From the NCBI GenBank assembly GCA_903834925.1, contig CAILLA010000205.1:1-49059 (forward strand): DNA of 49,059 bases, read 5' to 3'. The position numbers and the translations under genes are program-made. The first letter of the stretch is position 1. Each line of letters starts with the position of its first letter. The notes beneath the pieces were generated by a model. The model worked only from the letters and a program-made list of their open reading frames with translations. It did no database searches and was not told the origin of the DNA. This document shows, in pieces, positions 1-9,693 of the stretch. The DNA is from an uncultured Schlesneria sp. (GTDB taxonomy: Bacteria > Planctomycetota > Planctomycetia > Planctomycetales > Planctomycetaceae).

Positions 1-345
1 AACACCGCACGACGCGCCGCCGATCTTCGCCCGATTATCGATCGACCCAAACGTCTGGTGTCAACTCGTCGGCGGGTTTGGTCGCCTGTTCTGGAACGTC
101 GCTGGACGCCCTCAAACGATCGACGCGACCCGAAGCAGGATCGGCCAACATCGCTATCACATCCCGAAACAAACACGGGATCTCTTACCGAACGGATAAT
201 TCCCGCAGTTCGCCGATTGGCTTTGCTTGCATGTCGGAATTCGCGGAGAAAAACGGGGACCGTCGCGCAAGGTCGCGCACTGACAGCGATCTCAACGAAG
301 GCGATCGGACGTCTTCCTTGGCGATCACTCGCCAAAACGCCAATT
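1..345 (+). repeat. Diverged repeat, copy 1 of an inverted pair
   Basis: By eye roughly four-fifths of bases from about 16 to 240 match the reverse complement of about 3925-4150, with looser similarity to about 345. In one frame both encode related words (LFWNVAGR, IGQHRYHIP, QFADWLCL), but this copy has in-frame stops, so it is either a decayed coding fragment or a conserved non-coding leader. Copy 2 lies just upstream of the BBP7 gene. The two copies face each other and bracket the toxin/immunity, HEAT and BBP7 genes. The left edge may continue outside the window. Confidence 0.6.
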
Positions 346-599
346 TGAAGGCGTTGGGCATGAAGCGGCACCGGTTTTAACGGCCTGAAAAAAGCCGCTT
401 GCATTGATCATTTCGCATTCGAAGCGTTTTCTCTTTTAATTCATCGTCGCAGTCTGTCGCTCAACCCACAGAAAAGCTGTGTCCCTTTGGTCAAAATGCT
501 GACACTGCCAAGATCATTCCCAAGCAGGGTGGACTAAACTCTTACAACCCCCAAAACGCGGGGCAAATATCTCGATTTGCGGTAGTCGAAGAAAATGGA

Positions 600-908
600 A
601 TGACCGTCAAGAGAATAGGGACTGGCGGTGGTGCCGCAAACGTCGAGAAAGGTAATCTTGCACGAGACGAACTAGCCATAAGAATCTCAAAAAACAAAAA
701 CGTGGCAGCGGTACGAACGGAAGTCACAATTCCAACACCTGGGGGCAACCGAAAGTATGACATCGAAGTCAGTTTAAAAGATGGGAGGAAAGTTTACCTG
801 GAAGTTAAGGCGGGGACAGGGAGAACCAGCGTGATGCAAGCTGCAAAAGATGCATATCTTAAGACGAACGGATTCATCGTCACAACCGTAAGGATGCCAT
901 GGCTATGA
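600..908 (+). CDS. Orphan polymorphic-toxin tip, PD-(D/E)XK-like nuclease
   Basis: A 102-residue protein. Residues about 50-75 read YDIEV, a spacer, then VYLEVKAG. This D...ExK arrangement is the active-site pattern of PD-(D/E)XK (restriction-endonuclease-like) folds, common in C-terminal tips of polymorphic toxins. The frame is open upstream to about 408 with no start codon and no recognisable RHS core or signal peptide, which fits a tip cut from a larger toxin. ATG 600 is the only plausible start. The stop overlaps the next gene, as toxin and immunity genes often do. Nuclease fold and toxin role are inferred from motif and context only; it could also be a stand-alone nuclease-like protein. 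Confidence 0.55.
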   Translation: MTVKRIGTGGGAANVEKGNLARDELAIRISKNKNVAAVRTEVTIPTPGGNRKYDIEVSLKDGRKVYLEVKAGTGRTSVMQAAKDAYLKTNGFIVTTVRMPWL

Positions 909-1555
909 CATTAAGTTTGGTTAATCGAGATTTGTATGACTTGCTCGGGCCAATCGGGTTCGTGCAGGGAAACGACGATGTCTTCCGTCAGTGGAACTCG
1001 ATGGGGGACATATGCTGTGCTGTTGCTGTAAAGCAGTTCGATAGCACCAGATTGGTCACGGTTGAAATCGGGTTCGTCAGCCCACGAATTCTGCACTGGT
1101 CTACGATTGCAACAACGTCTCCTCCGATGCCTAACGAGGGGAACGGCTTTGGCATTTTTTTTCGCCTCGATGACTTTGGCATTAAAGAAGGCTTCGTATT
1201 TCCACCAGGCGGCTGGTCGGTATCGAGTGCTCAAGAAGCGGCACAATTTCGTTTGCTGCTTGAACGCCATTTCCTTCCAAAGCTTACTTCGCTCTTGCAA
1301 GTGGAGGGACTGCTTACTTGGAGTGGCTGGGTACGTCACTTTCAGGAAGACGTTCGCAAATCACCACGCGGACGTGGCAGGGCTTGGGCGTTGCTCGGGT
1401 ACTCATTACTGGCAAGCCCAGATCGAACTGCAACGGAGATCGAGGCCGTGATTGAGGAGCACGCTCGGCAAGATGGCTCAATAAAATATGGAAATCGCGT
1501 AGATGCGGACATCGCTCGACAACGCGAACTTCTCCTCAGTCGTCGGAAGAGTTGA
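899..1555 (+). CDS. Putative immunity protein for the adjacent toxin tip
   Basis: A 218-residue soluble-looking protein with no signal peptide or membrane segment. No family recognised with confidence. It overlaps the preceding nuclease-like gene by 10 bases; a second in-frame ATG at 905 makes a classic ATGA overlap with that gene's stop. I chose 899 because an AAGG lies about six bases upstream; 905 is nearly as good. The tight coupling, acidic and aromatic-rich sequence and size suggest it neutralises the upstream protein. That role is inference from position. The C-terminus is basic (RELLLSRRKS). Confidence 0.55.
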   Translation: MAMTLSLVNRDLYDLLGPIGFVQGNDDVFRQWNSMGDICCAVAVKQFDSTRLVTVEIGFVSPRILHWSTIATTSPPMPNEGNGFGIFFRLDDFGIKEGFVFPPGGWSVSSAQEAAQFRLLLERHFLPKLTSLLQVEGLLTWSGWVRHFQEDVRKSPRGRGRAWALLGYSLLASPDRTATEIEAVIEEHARQDGSIKYGNRVDADIARQRELLLSRRKS

Positions 1556-1796
1556 CAAAGTGCGCCAGCACAACCACGTCAATAGGGGCATCTACAAAGA
1601 ATGGCTTGTCAGGCCGGTCGGCGAAGAAAAGCTGCCTCGTGGGTTTGTTGATTTTAGCGAGAATCGACGAGCGCGCGTACCTGTATTGTCAGCCCCCAAT
1701 AGAAATGTCCACGGGGGCGATAGCAGCTCATGAGGTTTGCGAAATCCGTTGTAGTGTTCTCTCTGCACTTTTTCCCAACACTGGAATCTGCAATAA
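1556..1796. other. Intergenic, no gene seen
   Basis: Short open frames here look like chance and none has a family signature. One frame (1503-1733) contains IYKEWLVRPVGEEKLPRGFVDF, which looks somewhat protein-like and might be a decayed immunity or toxin remnant, but this is weak. Confidence 0.4.
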
Positions 1797-2225
1797 TCAG
1801 CTGAGCGTCTCTCGGCAGTTTTGCGACGATGCGTTGGCTTCAATCGCACTAAGTGCGTTGTGACGTACGTCAATGTCATCCGACTCATTGCGAATGATCC
1901 GCTCCAGCAGTTCGATCGCTCCGTCACATGCGATGAAACATCGCATTGTTTTAGCGGCGTATTGACGAACAAGGTCGTCGTCACCTTGGAGGATTTGCAT
2001 CGTTGCTTCTCCAAAGCGAACTCGATTTATTGGACTGTCTTTTCTGAAAGGCAGCGACTTCAAGACTTCGACACGAACGAGGTCTTTTTCCGTCTTATCG
2101 AGCAAGGTCTTCAAGAAGAGTGCGACAACTCGTTCGTCCAAAGAATCAGCTAGCAATTCAACTAAAGAGCTTTTGTCGGTCTCACTCGAATCGAACGCCA
2201 TGAGCGCAGTTTCAACTTCATCCAT
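1797..2225 (-). CDS. Small HEAT-repeat protein
   Basis: A 142-residue all-helical protein. Repeated amphipathic helices such as LVELLADSLDERVVALFLKTLL and DLVRQYAAKTMRCFI, followed by DVRHNALSAI, match the helix-turn-helix spacing of HEAT/armadillo repeats (roughly three to four). No signal peptide. It converges with the toxin/immunity pair. HEAT-repeat proteins of this size are sometimes found beside polymorphic toxins, so a second immunity role is possible but unproven. It could equally be a general protein-binding scaffold. Confidence 0.65.
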   Translation of the reverse strand: MDEVETALMAFDSSETDKSSLVELLADSLDERVVALFLKTLLDKTEKDLVRVEVLKSLPFRKDSPINRVRFGEATMQILQGDDDLVRQYAAKTMRCFIACDGAIELLERIIRNESDDIDVRHNALSAIEANASSQNCRETLS

Positions 2226-2452
2226 TGCATCCCCTATCTGACATCCAAGTTGAAGTCAAGCCTTGTAACATCGTCAGGCATGTCGAGAATCTCCCTACGA
2301 AGCCGATCAGCCTGTCCACCGATGATGGGTTGAGCCGTCGATCAGCAGGACTTCCCACAGCAGATTTGGGCCTTCCACCGGTTGCCATATCTGGAGAGTG
2401 ACCCCGAGTGACCCCGGCGACACTGCACTTCGGTCAAAATGACCTTGGCCTA

Positions 2453-3736
2453 CTAAAATTGTACGGTCATGCCGATGTTAATACCCTGAGCCCAGAAACC
2501 GGAGTCATGGAAATGAAACAACGGGTTACCTGGACCGAAAGGTAAAGGTGAGCGACCCGGTTGTTGTCCGATCTCAACCGGTCCAGAACCGACCCCGACG
2601 GTTGATCGTGAAAGATCCGCAAGTGCGGTTCTCGTGATGTTGACCTGCCTGTCAATCTGGTCTCCCGGTCGGGCCACACTGCTGTCGTATAAGAAGGTGT
2701 AACAAAGTGTGAGGCAAATGTGAGACGTCAGTCGATAACTTAGCTCAAGCTTGCCTTCCGGGACCACTGCGAAGACGTCTTGATTGTAATGACCAATGTT
2801 TGTTGGTTGCACAAAAATACCACCGGGCATCACTTGATTCGAAGTTCCGGATGTCGATAAGAACAAGTTTCCAGAACTGGTCTGGCCGGCTCCATTCAAT
2901 TGCGCACTCTGATGACTGTCGCCCAGGGCAACGCGTGCCCCTGCGACGATCAAAAACCGATCGAATTGGCAGCGGGCTCGAAATCCCAGTTGCCCGCCGA
3001 AGAAATTGTTCTGAGTATCAAAGCGATCAAAAAAATTGTAAAACCCGGGGCTAGCGCCTTGAATTGTTGATGTCTGACCGGTCAGAGTGAGATTCTCGGC
3101 AACTTCGAGCCAACGGAATCCGCACACCCCGTCGAACTGCAAATTGCGACTCCGTCCGATCGCCCAAATGCTATTCAGTTCACCGGAATTCATTTGGATC
3201 TCATTATCTAACTTGAAGAGACCCTGGAAACTGGGGATCGGAGATGGTAACGGACCTGGCAGAATAAAGATCGTTTCACCTGGAATCCCCTTCAAGCCTG
3301 CAATGCCTGAAGGGTCGAAAAATGGAACGGCGACATTCGGTGATCCAGGTTGGCCTGACGTCGCGACAGAGGCTCGCGTGAACTGACTGGCCATAAACAA
3401 ATAGCTGGCTTCGACTCCAATGGATGAGTTCGAATCCAACCATGTTCCCACCGAGAAGCGACCGCCAGAATCGGGTTGGCCCCCTACCGAATGGTCCCCG
3501 ATCGAGACACTCGTATGAGGCTGGCCAATCGCGCCGGGGAGTGGATCCAAAAGAGACGCTGAAGTGACGAGCGGGACAGGAACAGGAGCTTGCTTAAACC
3601 ACCAAAGCAAATATTCGCTGCTGAACCAGACGTGCGAGTTGGGCGCATCTTGAAACAGCCGTACCTCATCGTCAGCCCTGGTCGAATTCAGAAGTAGCAG
3701 CAGGGCAACCAGAGAACCCAGGTGGTGAGTGCGCAT
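2453..3736 (-). CDS. BBP7-family outer-membrane beta-barrel protein
   Basis: 427 residues. An N-terminal signal peptide (LVALLLLLNSTRADDE) is followed by VWFSSEYLLWWFKQAPVPVPLVT, the characteristic opening of planctomycete BBP7 barrels. The rest alternates aromatic/polar strands with Gly-Ser-Pro turns and contains FDGVCGFRWLEVAENL and LELSYRLTSHICLTLCYTFLYDSSVARPGDQIDRQVN. It ends in MTVQF, a terminal-Phe outer-membrane barrel signature. Location is probably the outer membrane; ligand and function are unknown in the family. The upstream region carries copy 2 of the inverted repeat. Start chosen at the ATG before the signal peptide. Confidence 0.85.
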   Translation of the reverse strand: MRTHHLGSLVALLLLLNSTRADDEVRLFQDAPNSHVWFSSEYLLWWFKQAPVPVPLVTSASLLDPLPGAIGQPHTSVSIGDHSVGGQPDSGGRFSVGTWLDSNSSIGVEASYLFMASQFTRASVATSGQPGSPNVAVPFFDPSGIAGLKGIPGETIFILPGPLPSPIPSFQGLFKLDNEIQMNSGELNSIWAIGRSRNLQFDGVCGFRWLEVAENLTLTGQTSTIQGASPGFYNFFDRFDTQNNFFGGQLGFRARCQFDRFLIVAGARVALGDSHQSAQLNGAGQTSSGNLFLSTSGTSNQVMPGGIFVQPTNIGHYNQDVFAVVPEGKLELSYRLTSHICLTLCYTFLYDSSVARPGDQIDRQVNITRTALADLSRSTVGVGSGPVEIGQQPGRSPLPFGPGNPLFHFHDSGFWAQGINIGMTVQF

Positions 3737-3924
3737 GAGAACATCCTTGTTCCAGTTTCATGTGCAAACACGAACAGTAATCGGCAGCACAAGATCGTGT
3801 CCACAAATGTTTCTGGCCAAAATGGGCGTTTTTGCAAGTGATTGGCGAGGGAAAAGTGTGATCGCCTCAGTTGCGATCGGTGTCGGCGCCCGACCCCGCT
3901 CAACGGTCCCAGTCCGTCACCGCT

Positions 3925-4165
3925 GATTTCAAGATTCAAGCAAAGCCAATCGGCGAATTGCTTGAATTCTCCGATTGGTAAAAGATCCCGTGTTTGAATC
4001 GGGATGTGATACCGGTGTTGACCAATCCGGGTGCGAGTCGCGTCAATCGCTTGAGTCCGTCCGGCGACGTTCCAGAACAGTCGACCAAATCCGTCTACGA
4101 GTTTGCACCAGACGCGTGGGGCGATCGATAATCTGCCGAAGATCGGCGGCTCGTTTTGTGGTGAA
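3925..4165 (-). repeat. Diverged repeat, copy 2 of an inverted pair
   Basis: Reverse-complement relative of the window's first ~345 bases (see copy 1). Here the frame holding LFWNVAGR and IGQHRYHIP is open and runs as a 167-codon frame (3688-4191, minus) into the start of the BBP7 gene in another phase. No known domain. Its position directly upstream of BBP7 leaves room for a regulatory leader; a decayed small gene is equally possible. Confidence 0.6.
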
Positions 4166-4867
4166 TCATTACAAACATCTATTTGCCACAAAACGGATAA
4201 CTGTACGTCTTTCAGATTTCCGCCGGGCTTGCCCCAGCGGGATCACAACTGGTCGGCTACAACGGGCGCAGCGAGTTAACCCGCTCTCCTTCGGGCTTGC
4301 CCCGATGGAAGCAACGACTGTTTCGCTATGCTGCCGACGCTCGCCTGCGTCAAAGGTCAATCGGCGCATAGCATGCTCGTCATTTCGCTGACGTCGATAG
4401 CAGCAGCGACTTGCTGGCGTTCAGGCACACTTCCGTTGTAATCGTCGTGGCAGAATCACGTTTAAGTACAATTCTTCTGCAACCCGAAACGCTCGCTGCA
4501 CGGAACGTACTCAGTCCCCTCGGTTACTCCAATTCGCCGCGACATCCGGTCAAGTTCGAAGAATCAAATGAGGGTGATTCGAAAAAATCGCGAAACAAAG
4601 CAGATCGATCCTGAAACACCCCGAGTGTGATTCCTCCGTTGAGTTGCCCCCTGACCAAAACCACCAAATGCAATCAATTGTCTGAGGATCGAAATTAATC
4701 CCGACAGTGTCGTTCAACCGCCAAAATCCGCTTGCGTTCTGGCACCGGTTCGCTGAAGATATCAATACCTGCCGATGAATCCCCCTTGGTTTCCGCTGCA
4801 TGACAGCCTTTGCACGTCAGTGAAAAAGGTTGTTGCAGCCCTGCCGTTGGTCCTCGCTGAGCTTCGA
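4166..4867. other. Intergenic, no gene seen
   Basis: About 700 bases between the BBP7 upstream repeat and the PSCyt1 cytochrome gene. It contains two copies of a GGGCTTGCCCC-type word (near 4228 and 4294) but no supported gene. The frame of the downstream cytochrome is open from 4775, but those 31 extra residues precede an obvious signal peptide and are unlikely to be translated. Confidence 0.5.
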
Positions 4868-7800
4868 ATGAATATGAATCAACCGATTTCAAAGTTTCTG
4901 ACTTTATTTGTATCCAGCATCGTCCTGTCAGCGGTCATCAACGACAACCGCGTGATGGCCGACCCGACTTCAGCGACAGGGGCTTCGGCACCCGCTCCTT
5001 CGTTTGAAGCAGACATACGCCCGATCTTGAAAGCGTATTGCCTCGACTGTCATGGAGGAGCCGAAAAACTGTCGGGAGGCTTGGATCTTCGTTTACGACG
5101 GTTTCTGGTCGCGGGTGGCGAGAGCGGCACGGCAATCCAGCCCGGTGTTCCTGCAGACAGTCTTCTGTTGCGCCGCATGGCGACTGGCGAAATGCCGCCG
5201 GGTGAAAAGAAGGTTCCTGCTGACAAAGTTCAAATGATTGAGCGATGGATCGCCGCCGGAGCACCAACCGCAAAAGACGAACCTCTGAAACTGGACCCCG
5301 GAATCGGTATCACGAGCGAAGAGCGTGCATATTGGGCCTTTCAGCCAATCCGGCGACCAGACGTCCCAAACGTCAACGCTGTGAACCGAGTCAGAACGCC
5401 AATTGATTCGTTTGTGCTGGCCAAACTCGAATCGATCGGCCTCGGCCTGAACCCGGAAGCCGACCGATTCACTTTGTTAAAGCGGGCTTATTTTGACCTG
5501 ATCGGGCTCCCCCCTTCCCTGGAAGAGACAAACGCGTATCTGAATGATGAATCACCAAGTGCCTACGATGCGATGATCGATCGACTGCTCGAATCGAAAC
5601 ACTACGGCGAACGTTGGGGAAGGCATTGGCTGGATGTCGCGGGATACGCGGACTCAGAAGGGGACGGCAACACCGACACAACCAGACCCTATATTTACAA
5701 GTATCGCGATTATGTCATCAAGTCGCTGAACGCCGACAAGCCGCTGAATCAGTTCGTGATTGAACAGCTCGCTGGAGACGAATTGATTGCCCCGCCCTAC
5801 AAAAACATGCCCAGCGAAACCATTGAAACTTTGATCGCCACGGGCTTTCTGCGGATGGCAGCAGATCCGACAGCCAGCGGCCAGGGTGACCCGGAAACGT
5901 CACGCAACCTGGTCGTGGCCGATACCATCAAGATTGTTTCATCGTCATTTTTGGGGCTGAGTGTTGGATGTGCCCAGTGTCATGACCATCGTTATGACCC
6001 GATCCCCCAGTCGGATTACTACCAGTTGCGAGCGGTCTTTGATCCGGCCTTGAACTGGAAGAGCTGGATCATTCCTCGTGATCGGGTGATATCGCTTTAC
6101 ACCGATGCCGACCGGGCGAAAGCAGCAGAAGTTGAAGCCGACGCGGGAAAATTGCAGGCTGCGTTCAATGAGAAACAGGCAAAACTGGTTGCGGAAGCAT
6201 TCGATAAAGCACTCGAAAAATTTCCGGAGGACCAGCGGGAAGTTCTGCGAGCGGCATTCAAAACGCCGGACGACAAGCGGACAGACGAACAGAAAAAGCT
6301 GGTCGCCACAAATCCCGGGCTGAACGTCAACCCGGGCGTCCTGTACCAGTTCAATGCGGCGGCGGCTGAGGAACTGAAAAAGGATATGGCGGTCATACAG
6401 GCTAAACGAGCTGAAAAGCCGATCGAAGATTTTATCAGCGTGTTGACCGAACCCGCTGGGGCTCCGCCCGTCACGAACATCTTTCATCGGGGCGATCACC
6501 GCCAGCCGACGAGCATCGTGAAACCGGCGGATCTGACGATTGCGTCCCCTGTTGGTGAACGTTTCGAAATCCCGGAACATGACGCGGCACTCCCCTCATC
6601 CGGGCGTCGACTTGCATGGGCCAAGCATCTGGTCAACGGTCAGCACCCACTGGTGGGACGAGTTCTGATGAACCGCATCTGGCTGCATCACTTTGGTAAA
6701 GGGATCGTTGATACACCGAGCGAATTCGGTGTGTTGGGGAGTCGACCGACCCACCCTGAATTGCTCGACTGGCTGGCCGACGAGCTGGTGCGACAGGGCT
6801 GGAGCCTGAAGCGGATGCACAAGCTGATTATGACTTCGTCGGTCTATCGTCAATCCTCGCGTCGAATCGATGCCACCGCATCCAACATCGATTCCGATGG
6901 GGCACTTTATTCCCGATTCAGCATCAGACGACTGGAAGCCGAAATCGTACGAGATCGCATGCTCGCCACGAACGGCCGACTCGACAAAAATCAGTTCGGA
7001 CCACCGATCGAAGTCGTCGAAGACTTTGCTGGCCAGGTTCATGTTAAAGACGATTCGGCGCGGCGCAGCGTCTATATTCAAAGCCGACGCAGCAAACCGG
7101 TTTCACTGTTAACGGCATTCGATTCACCCGTCATGTCGGTCAATTGTGACCGCCGCATCAGCAGTACAGTCGCCCTTCAATCGCTGATGTTGATGAATGG
7201 TGACTTCACGATGAAACAAGCTGATCAACTGGCGAAACGATTGCGTCTGGAAACCCCTAATGATCTTGACCGGGACTTGACTCGTCCGATTGAAGCTCGA
7301 TTCCCCAGCCGTCAAGCGGCTTGGCAGTATGGATTGGGATCAGTCGTCGAAGCCCCTGCAGCGGGTCCAGGGCAGCATCCTGTCGTCCAGTTTCAACCGT
7401 TCGCTCATTGGACAGGTTCGCAATGGCAGGCCACGAGCTCGTTCCCTGATGGCATTGTTGGTCACGCATTTCTTCATGCTTCAGCCGGACATCCTGGCAA
7501 CAACCAGCAGCGTTCTGTGATCCGTCGTTGGACTGCACCTGAAAGCGGAATCATTTCGATGACCGGATCGTTAAAACATCATTCCGAATCGGGGGATGGT
7601 GTTCGAGCAAGAGTCATTTCCAACCGCAACGGTCTTGCCGGTACATGGACATCGAAGACAAACACTGTTGAGACGAACGTGGCGCGGATCGAAGTCCAGC
7701 AAGGTGAGATACTCGATTTCGTCATCGATTGTCTTGAGGCCGATACCAGCGACTCCTTCGATTGGGCCTTTGGCCTTCAATTGGCTGACAACGCCGGTCA

Positions 7801-8059
7801 ACCAAGAGGCCGTTGGGATTCTGCCGCTGATTTCCATGGGCCATTGACCACCTCGGCCCCGCAGCAGATCGCGTACGCGTGGCGGCTTGCGTACTGCCGT
7901 CCGATCACTGCGGAAGAATTGGAGATTGCCTGTCAGTTTGTTGAACAACAATTGCAAACATTACGAGCGAGCGGAGCCAAGGGTGATCACGATTTGATTG
8001 CACTCTCCAGCCTGTGCCAGCAAGTTCTGAGCAGCAACGAGTTTTTGTATATCGATTGA
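4868..8059 (+). CDS. PSCyt1 / DUF1549 / DUF1553 planctomycete cytochrome
   Basis: About 1063 residues. Start at ATG 4868 puts a signal peptide (KFLTLFVSSIVLSAVI) at the N-terminus. A PSCyt1 haem motif C58-L-D-C61-H62 follows, with LRPILKAY-type context. DUF1549 spans about 177-370 and ends in the conserved GCAQCHDHRYDPI. DUF1553 begins near 577 (RRLAWAKHLVNGQHPLVGRVLMNRIW). Residues about 820-994 form an inserted beta-rich domain before the DUF1553 tail (LSSLCQQVLSSNEFLYID). The product is a secreted, haem-binding protein of unknown substrate; in planctomycetes such genes are usually paired with DUF1501, as here (48 bases downstream). A role in polysaccharide catabolism is often proposed but not shown by the sequence. 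Confidence 0.9.
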   Translation: MNMNQPISKFLTLFVSSIVLSAVINDNRVMADPTSATGASAPAPSFEADIRPILKAYCLDCHGGAEKLSGGLDLRLRRFLVAGGESGTAIQPGVPADSLLLRRMATGEMPPGEKKVPADKVQMIERWIAAGAPTAKDEPLKLDPGIGITSEERAYWAFQPIRRPDVPNVNAVNRVRTPIDSFVLAKLESIGLGLNPEADRFTLLKRAYFDLIGLPPSLEETNAYLNDESPSAYDAMIDRLLESKHYGERWGRHWLDVAGYADSEGDGNTDTTRPYIYKYRDYVIKSLNADKPLNQFVIEQLAGDELIAPPYKNMPSETIETLIATGFLRMAADPTASGQGDPETSRNLVVADTIKIVSSSFLGLSVGCAQCHDHRYDPIPQSDYYQLRAVFDPALNWKSWIIPRDRVISLYTDADRAKAAEVEADAGKLQAAFNEKQAKLVAEAFDKALEKFPEDQREVLRAAFKTPDDKRTDEQKKLVATNPGLNVNPGVLYQFNAAAAEELKKDMAVIQAKRAEKPIEDFISVLTEPAGAPPVTNIFHRGDHRQPTSIVKPADLTIASPVGERFEIPEHDAALPSSGRRLAWAKHLVNGQHPLVGRVLMNRIWLHHFGKGIVDTPSEFGVLGSRPTHPELLDWLADELVRQGWSLKRMHKLIMTSSVYRQSSRRIDATASNIDSDGALYSRFSIRRLEAEIVRDRMLATNGRLDKNQFGPPIEVVEDFAGQVHVKDDSARRSVYIQSRRSKPVSLLTAFDSPVMSVNCDRRISSTVALQSLMLMNGDFTMKQADQLAKRLRLETPNDLDRDLTRPIEARFPSRQAAWQYGLGSVVEAPAAGPGQHPVVQFQPFAHWTGSQWQATSSFPDGIVGHAFLHASAGHPGNNQQRSVIRRWTAPESGIISMTGSLKHHSESGDGVRARVISNRNGLAGTWTSKTNTVETNVARIEVQQGEILDFVIDCLEADTSDSFDWAFGLQLADNAGQPRGRWDSAADFHGPLTTSAPQQIAYAWRLAYCRPITAEELEIACQFVEQQLQTLRASGAKGDHDLIALSSLCQQVLSSNEFLYID

Positions 8060-8107
8060 ACCAGCCGGCTCACAAGATCCAACGACGAATACAAGCGTGA
8101 GGCATTC

Positions 8108-9580
8108 ATGACAACAGATTTTCCTATGAACACGACAAACAATAGTGGCGGATCACGTCGCCAATTCCTGGCGACAAACGCCTTTGGAATCGGAAGTTTT
8201 GCGCTCGCCTCACTGCTTCGTGATGAGGGGTTGCTGGCGTCTCCTCCCGGGAAGCCCAAAGAATCCCAGGCGAATGACCTGAAGCGGCGAACGCCTCCGT
8301 CGACGCCGCAAGCGACTGCCATGATTTCGATGTTCATGCATGGCGGGCCTGCTCACATGGACCTGCTTGATCCCAAGCCTGAACTGACCAAACATCACGG
8401 CCAGGACTACAGTGGAGAAGTCGCGTTCAGTTTCGTGAATCGCGCCAGTAAAAAGTTGTTTGGCAGCCCGTGGAAATTCGCCGCTCATGGACAATGCGGG
8501 ACCGAGGTCTCCGAGCTGCTACCTCACACGGCAGGGATTGTTGACGACATTTGCGTTGTACGGTCGATGCACACTGGCCACAACGGGCACGAAGTGTCGA
8601 TCAGATATTTCCACGGTGGCATTCCGGCAGTAACCGGTCGACCCACGCTGGGAAGCTGGATCGTTTATGGATTGGGGAATGAGAACCAGAATCTCCCGGC
8701 GTACCTCGTTCTGGCTGACCCCGGAGGTCATCCTGTGGACGGAACGTTGAACTGGTCCAGCGGATTCATGCCTCCGTTATTCCAGGGAACGGTCCTGCGG
8801 GCTGAAGAACCGCGAATCTTTAATCTTGACCCGCCGCCGCAGTTGCGAGGCCCGTTGCAACGACAGAATCTTGATTTGCTGGCTCGTTTGAATCAGCGGC
8901 ATCTGGAACAGCATCCTGGCGAATCGGATCTCGAAGCTCGAATCGCCAGCTATGAACTGGCTGCGGCAATGCAGACTGAAGCAAAGGAGGCCTTGGATAT
9001 TTCGCAAGAACCCGAACACATTCATAAGCTCTACGGTCTGGATCAGCCTCATTCTCGCGAATACGGAACGCGATGTCTGATCGCTCGGCGACTGGTCGAA
9101 CGGGGCGTTCGCTTTGTGCAGATGTTTCTCGGTGGCCAGCCCTGGGATACTCATACCGATATCCGCAAAAACCTCCCTGCGATTTGTCAGCGTACGGATC
9201 AACCTGCTGCGGCTCTTGTCACGGACTTGAAGCAGCGAGGGATGCTCGATTCGACGATCGTCCATTGGGGCGGTGAGATTGGACGACTGCCGGTCAGCGA
9301 AGGGGATCTTACCGACGGAAATGGCCGCGATCACAACGGTCAGGGATTTTCGATCTGGCTTGCCGGCGGAGGTTTCAAACCGGGAATGACGTATGGTGAG
9401 ACGGACGAAGTCGGCCACCGGGCTGCCGTGAATATCGTCACCCCGAATGACTTTCAGGCGACGATCCTCCGTCAACTGGGGATCGATCATTCGAAGTTGC
9501 TGTATCAATTCAACGGTCGAGAACAACAGATTACGGACGGAAGAGCAGCCCGTGTCGTTTCCGAAATCCTGAAGGGTTAG
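8108..9580 (+). CDS. DUF1501 Tat-exported sulfatase-like protein
   Basis: 490 residues. The N-terminus has a twin-arginine signal (GGSRRQFLATNAFGIGSFALASLL). The body has DUF1501 landmarks: MISMFMHGGPAHMDLLDPKP, SELLPHTAGIVDDICVVRSMHTGHNGHE, HGGIPAVTGRPTLGSWIVYGLG, RLVERGVRFVQMFLGG.PWDTH, and a late HWGGEIGRLPVSEG...GRDHNGQGFSIWLAGGGFKPG segment. DUF1501 belongs to the alkaline-phosphatase/sulfatase-like superfamily, but classical sulfatase catalytic Cys/Ser-x-Pro-x-Arg is not seen. It lies 48 bases after the DUF1549/DUF1553 gene and almost certainly forms an operon and a functional pair with it. ATG 8126 is an alternative start. Confidence 0.9.
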   Translation: MTTDFPMNTTNNSGGSRRQFLATNAFGIGSFALASLLRDEGLLASPPGKPKESQANDLKRRTPPSTPQATAMISMFMHGGPAHMDLLDPKPELTKHHGQDYSGEVAFSFVNRASKKLFGSPWKFAAHGQCGTEVSELLPHTAGIVDDICVVRSMHTGHNGHEVSIRYFHGGIPAVTGRPTLGSWIVYGLGNENQNLPAYLVLADPGGHPVDGTLNWSSGFMPPLFQGTVLRAEEPRIFNLDPPPQLRGPLQRQNLDLLARLNQRHLEQHPGESDLEARIASYELAAAMQTEAKEALDISQEPEHIHKLYGLDQPHSREYGTRCLIARRLVERGVRFVQMFLGGQPWDTHTDIRKNLPAICQRTDQPAAALVTDLKQRGMLDSTIVHWGGEIGRLPVSEGDLTDGNGRDHNGQGFSIWLAGGGFKPGMTYGETDEVGHRAAVNIVTPNDFQATILRQLGIDHSKLLYQFNGREQQITDGRAARVVSEILKG

Positions 9581-9693
9581 CACTCAAAGTGAATTTGTAT
9601 GCGAGCGGGTGCCACGGTCTTGGAGTCTTCGACAAGGCCGTGCGATCCAATGCGGAGTTGTGCGTTTTGCTTGACCATTTCGAAAACTTCAGT

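Noticed and set aside
3688-4191. 167-codon minus frame running into the BBP7 start
   Set aside because: It overlaps the BBP7 signal peptide out of phase and its relative at 1-345 has in-frame stops; kept only as a repeat.
4775-4867. 31-codon upstream extension of the PSCyt1 gene
   Set aside because: It precedes a clear signal peptide starting at 4868 and has no ribosome site.
5945-6580. 211-codon minus frame inside the PSCyt1 gene
   Set aside because: Antisense shadow of DUF1549 coding sequence; no features.
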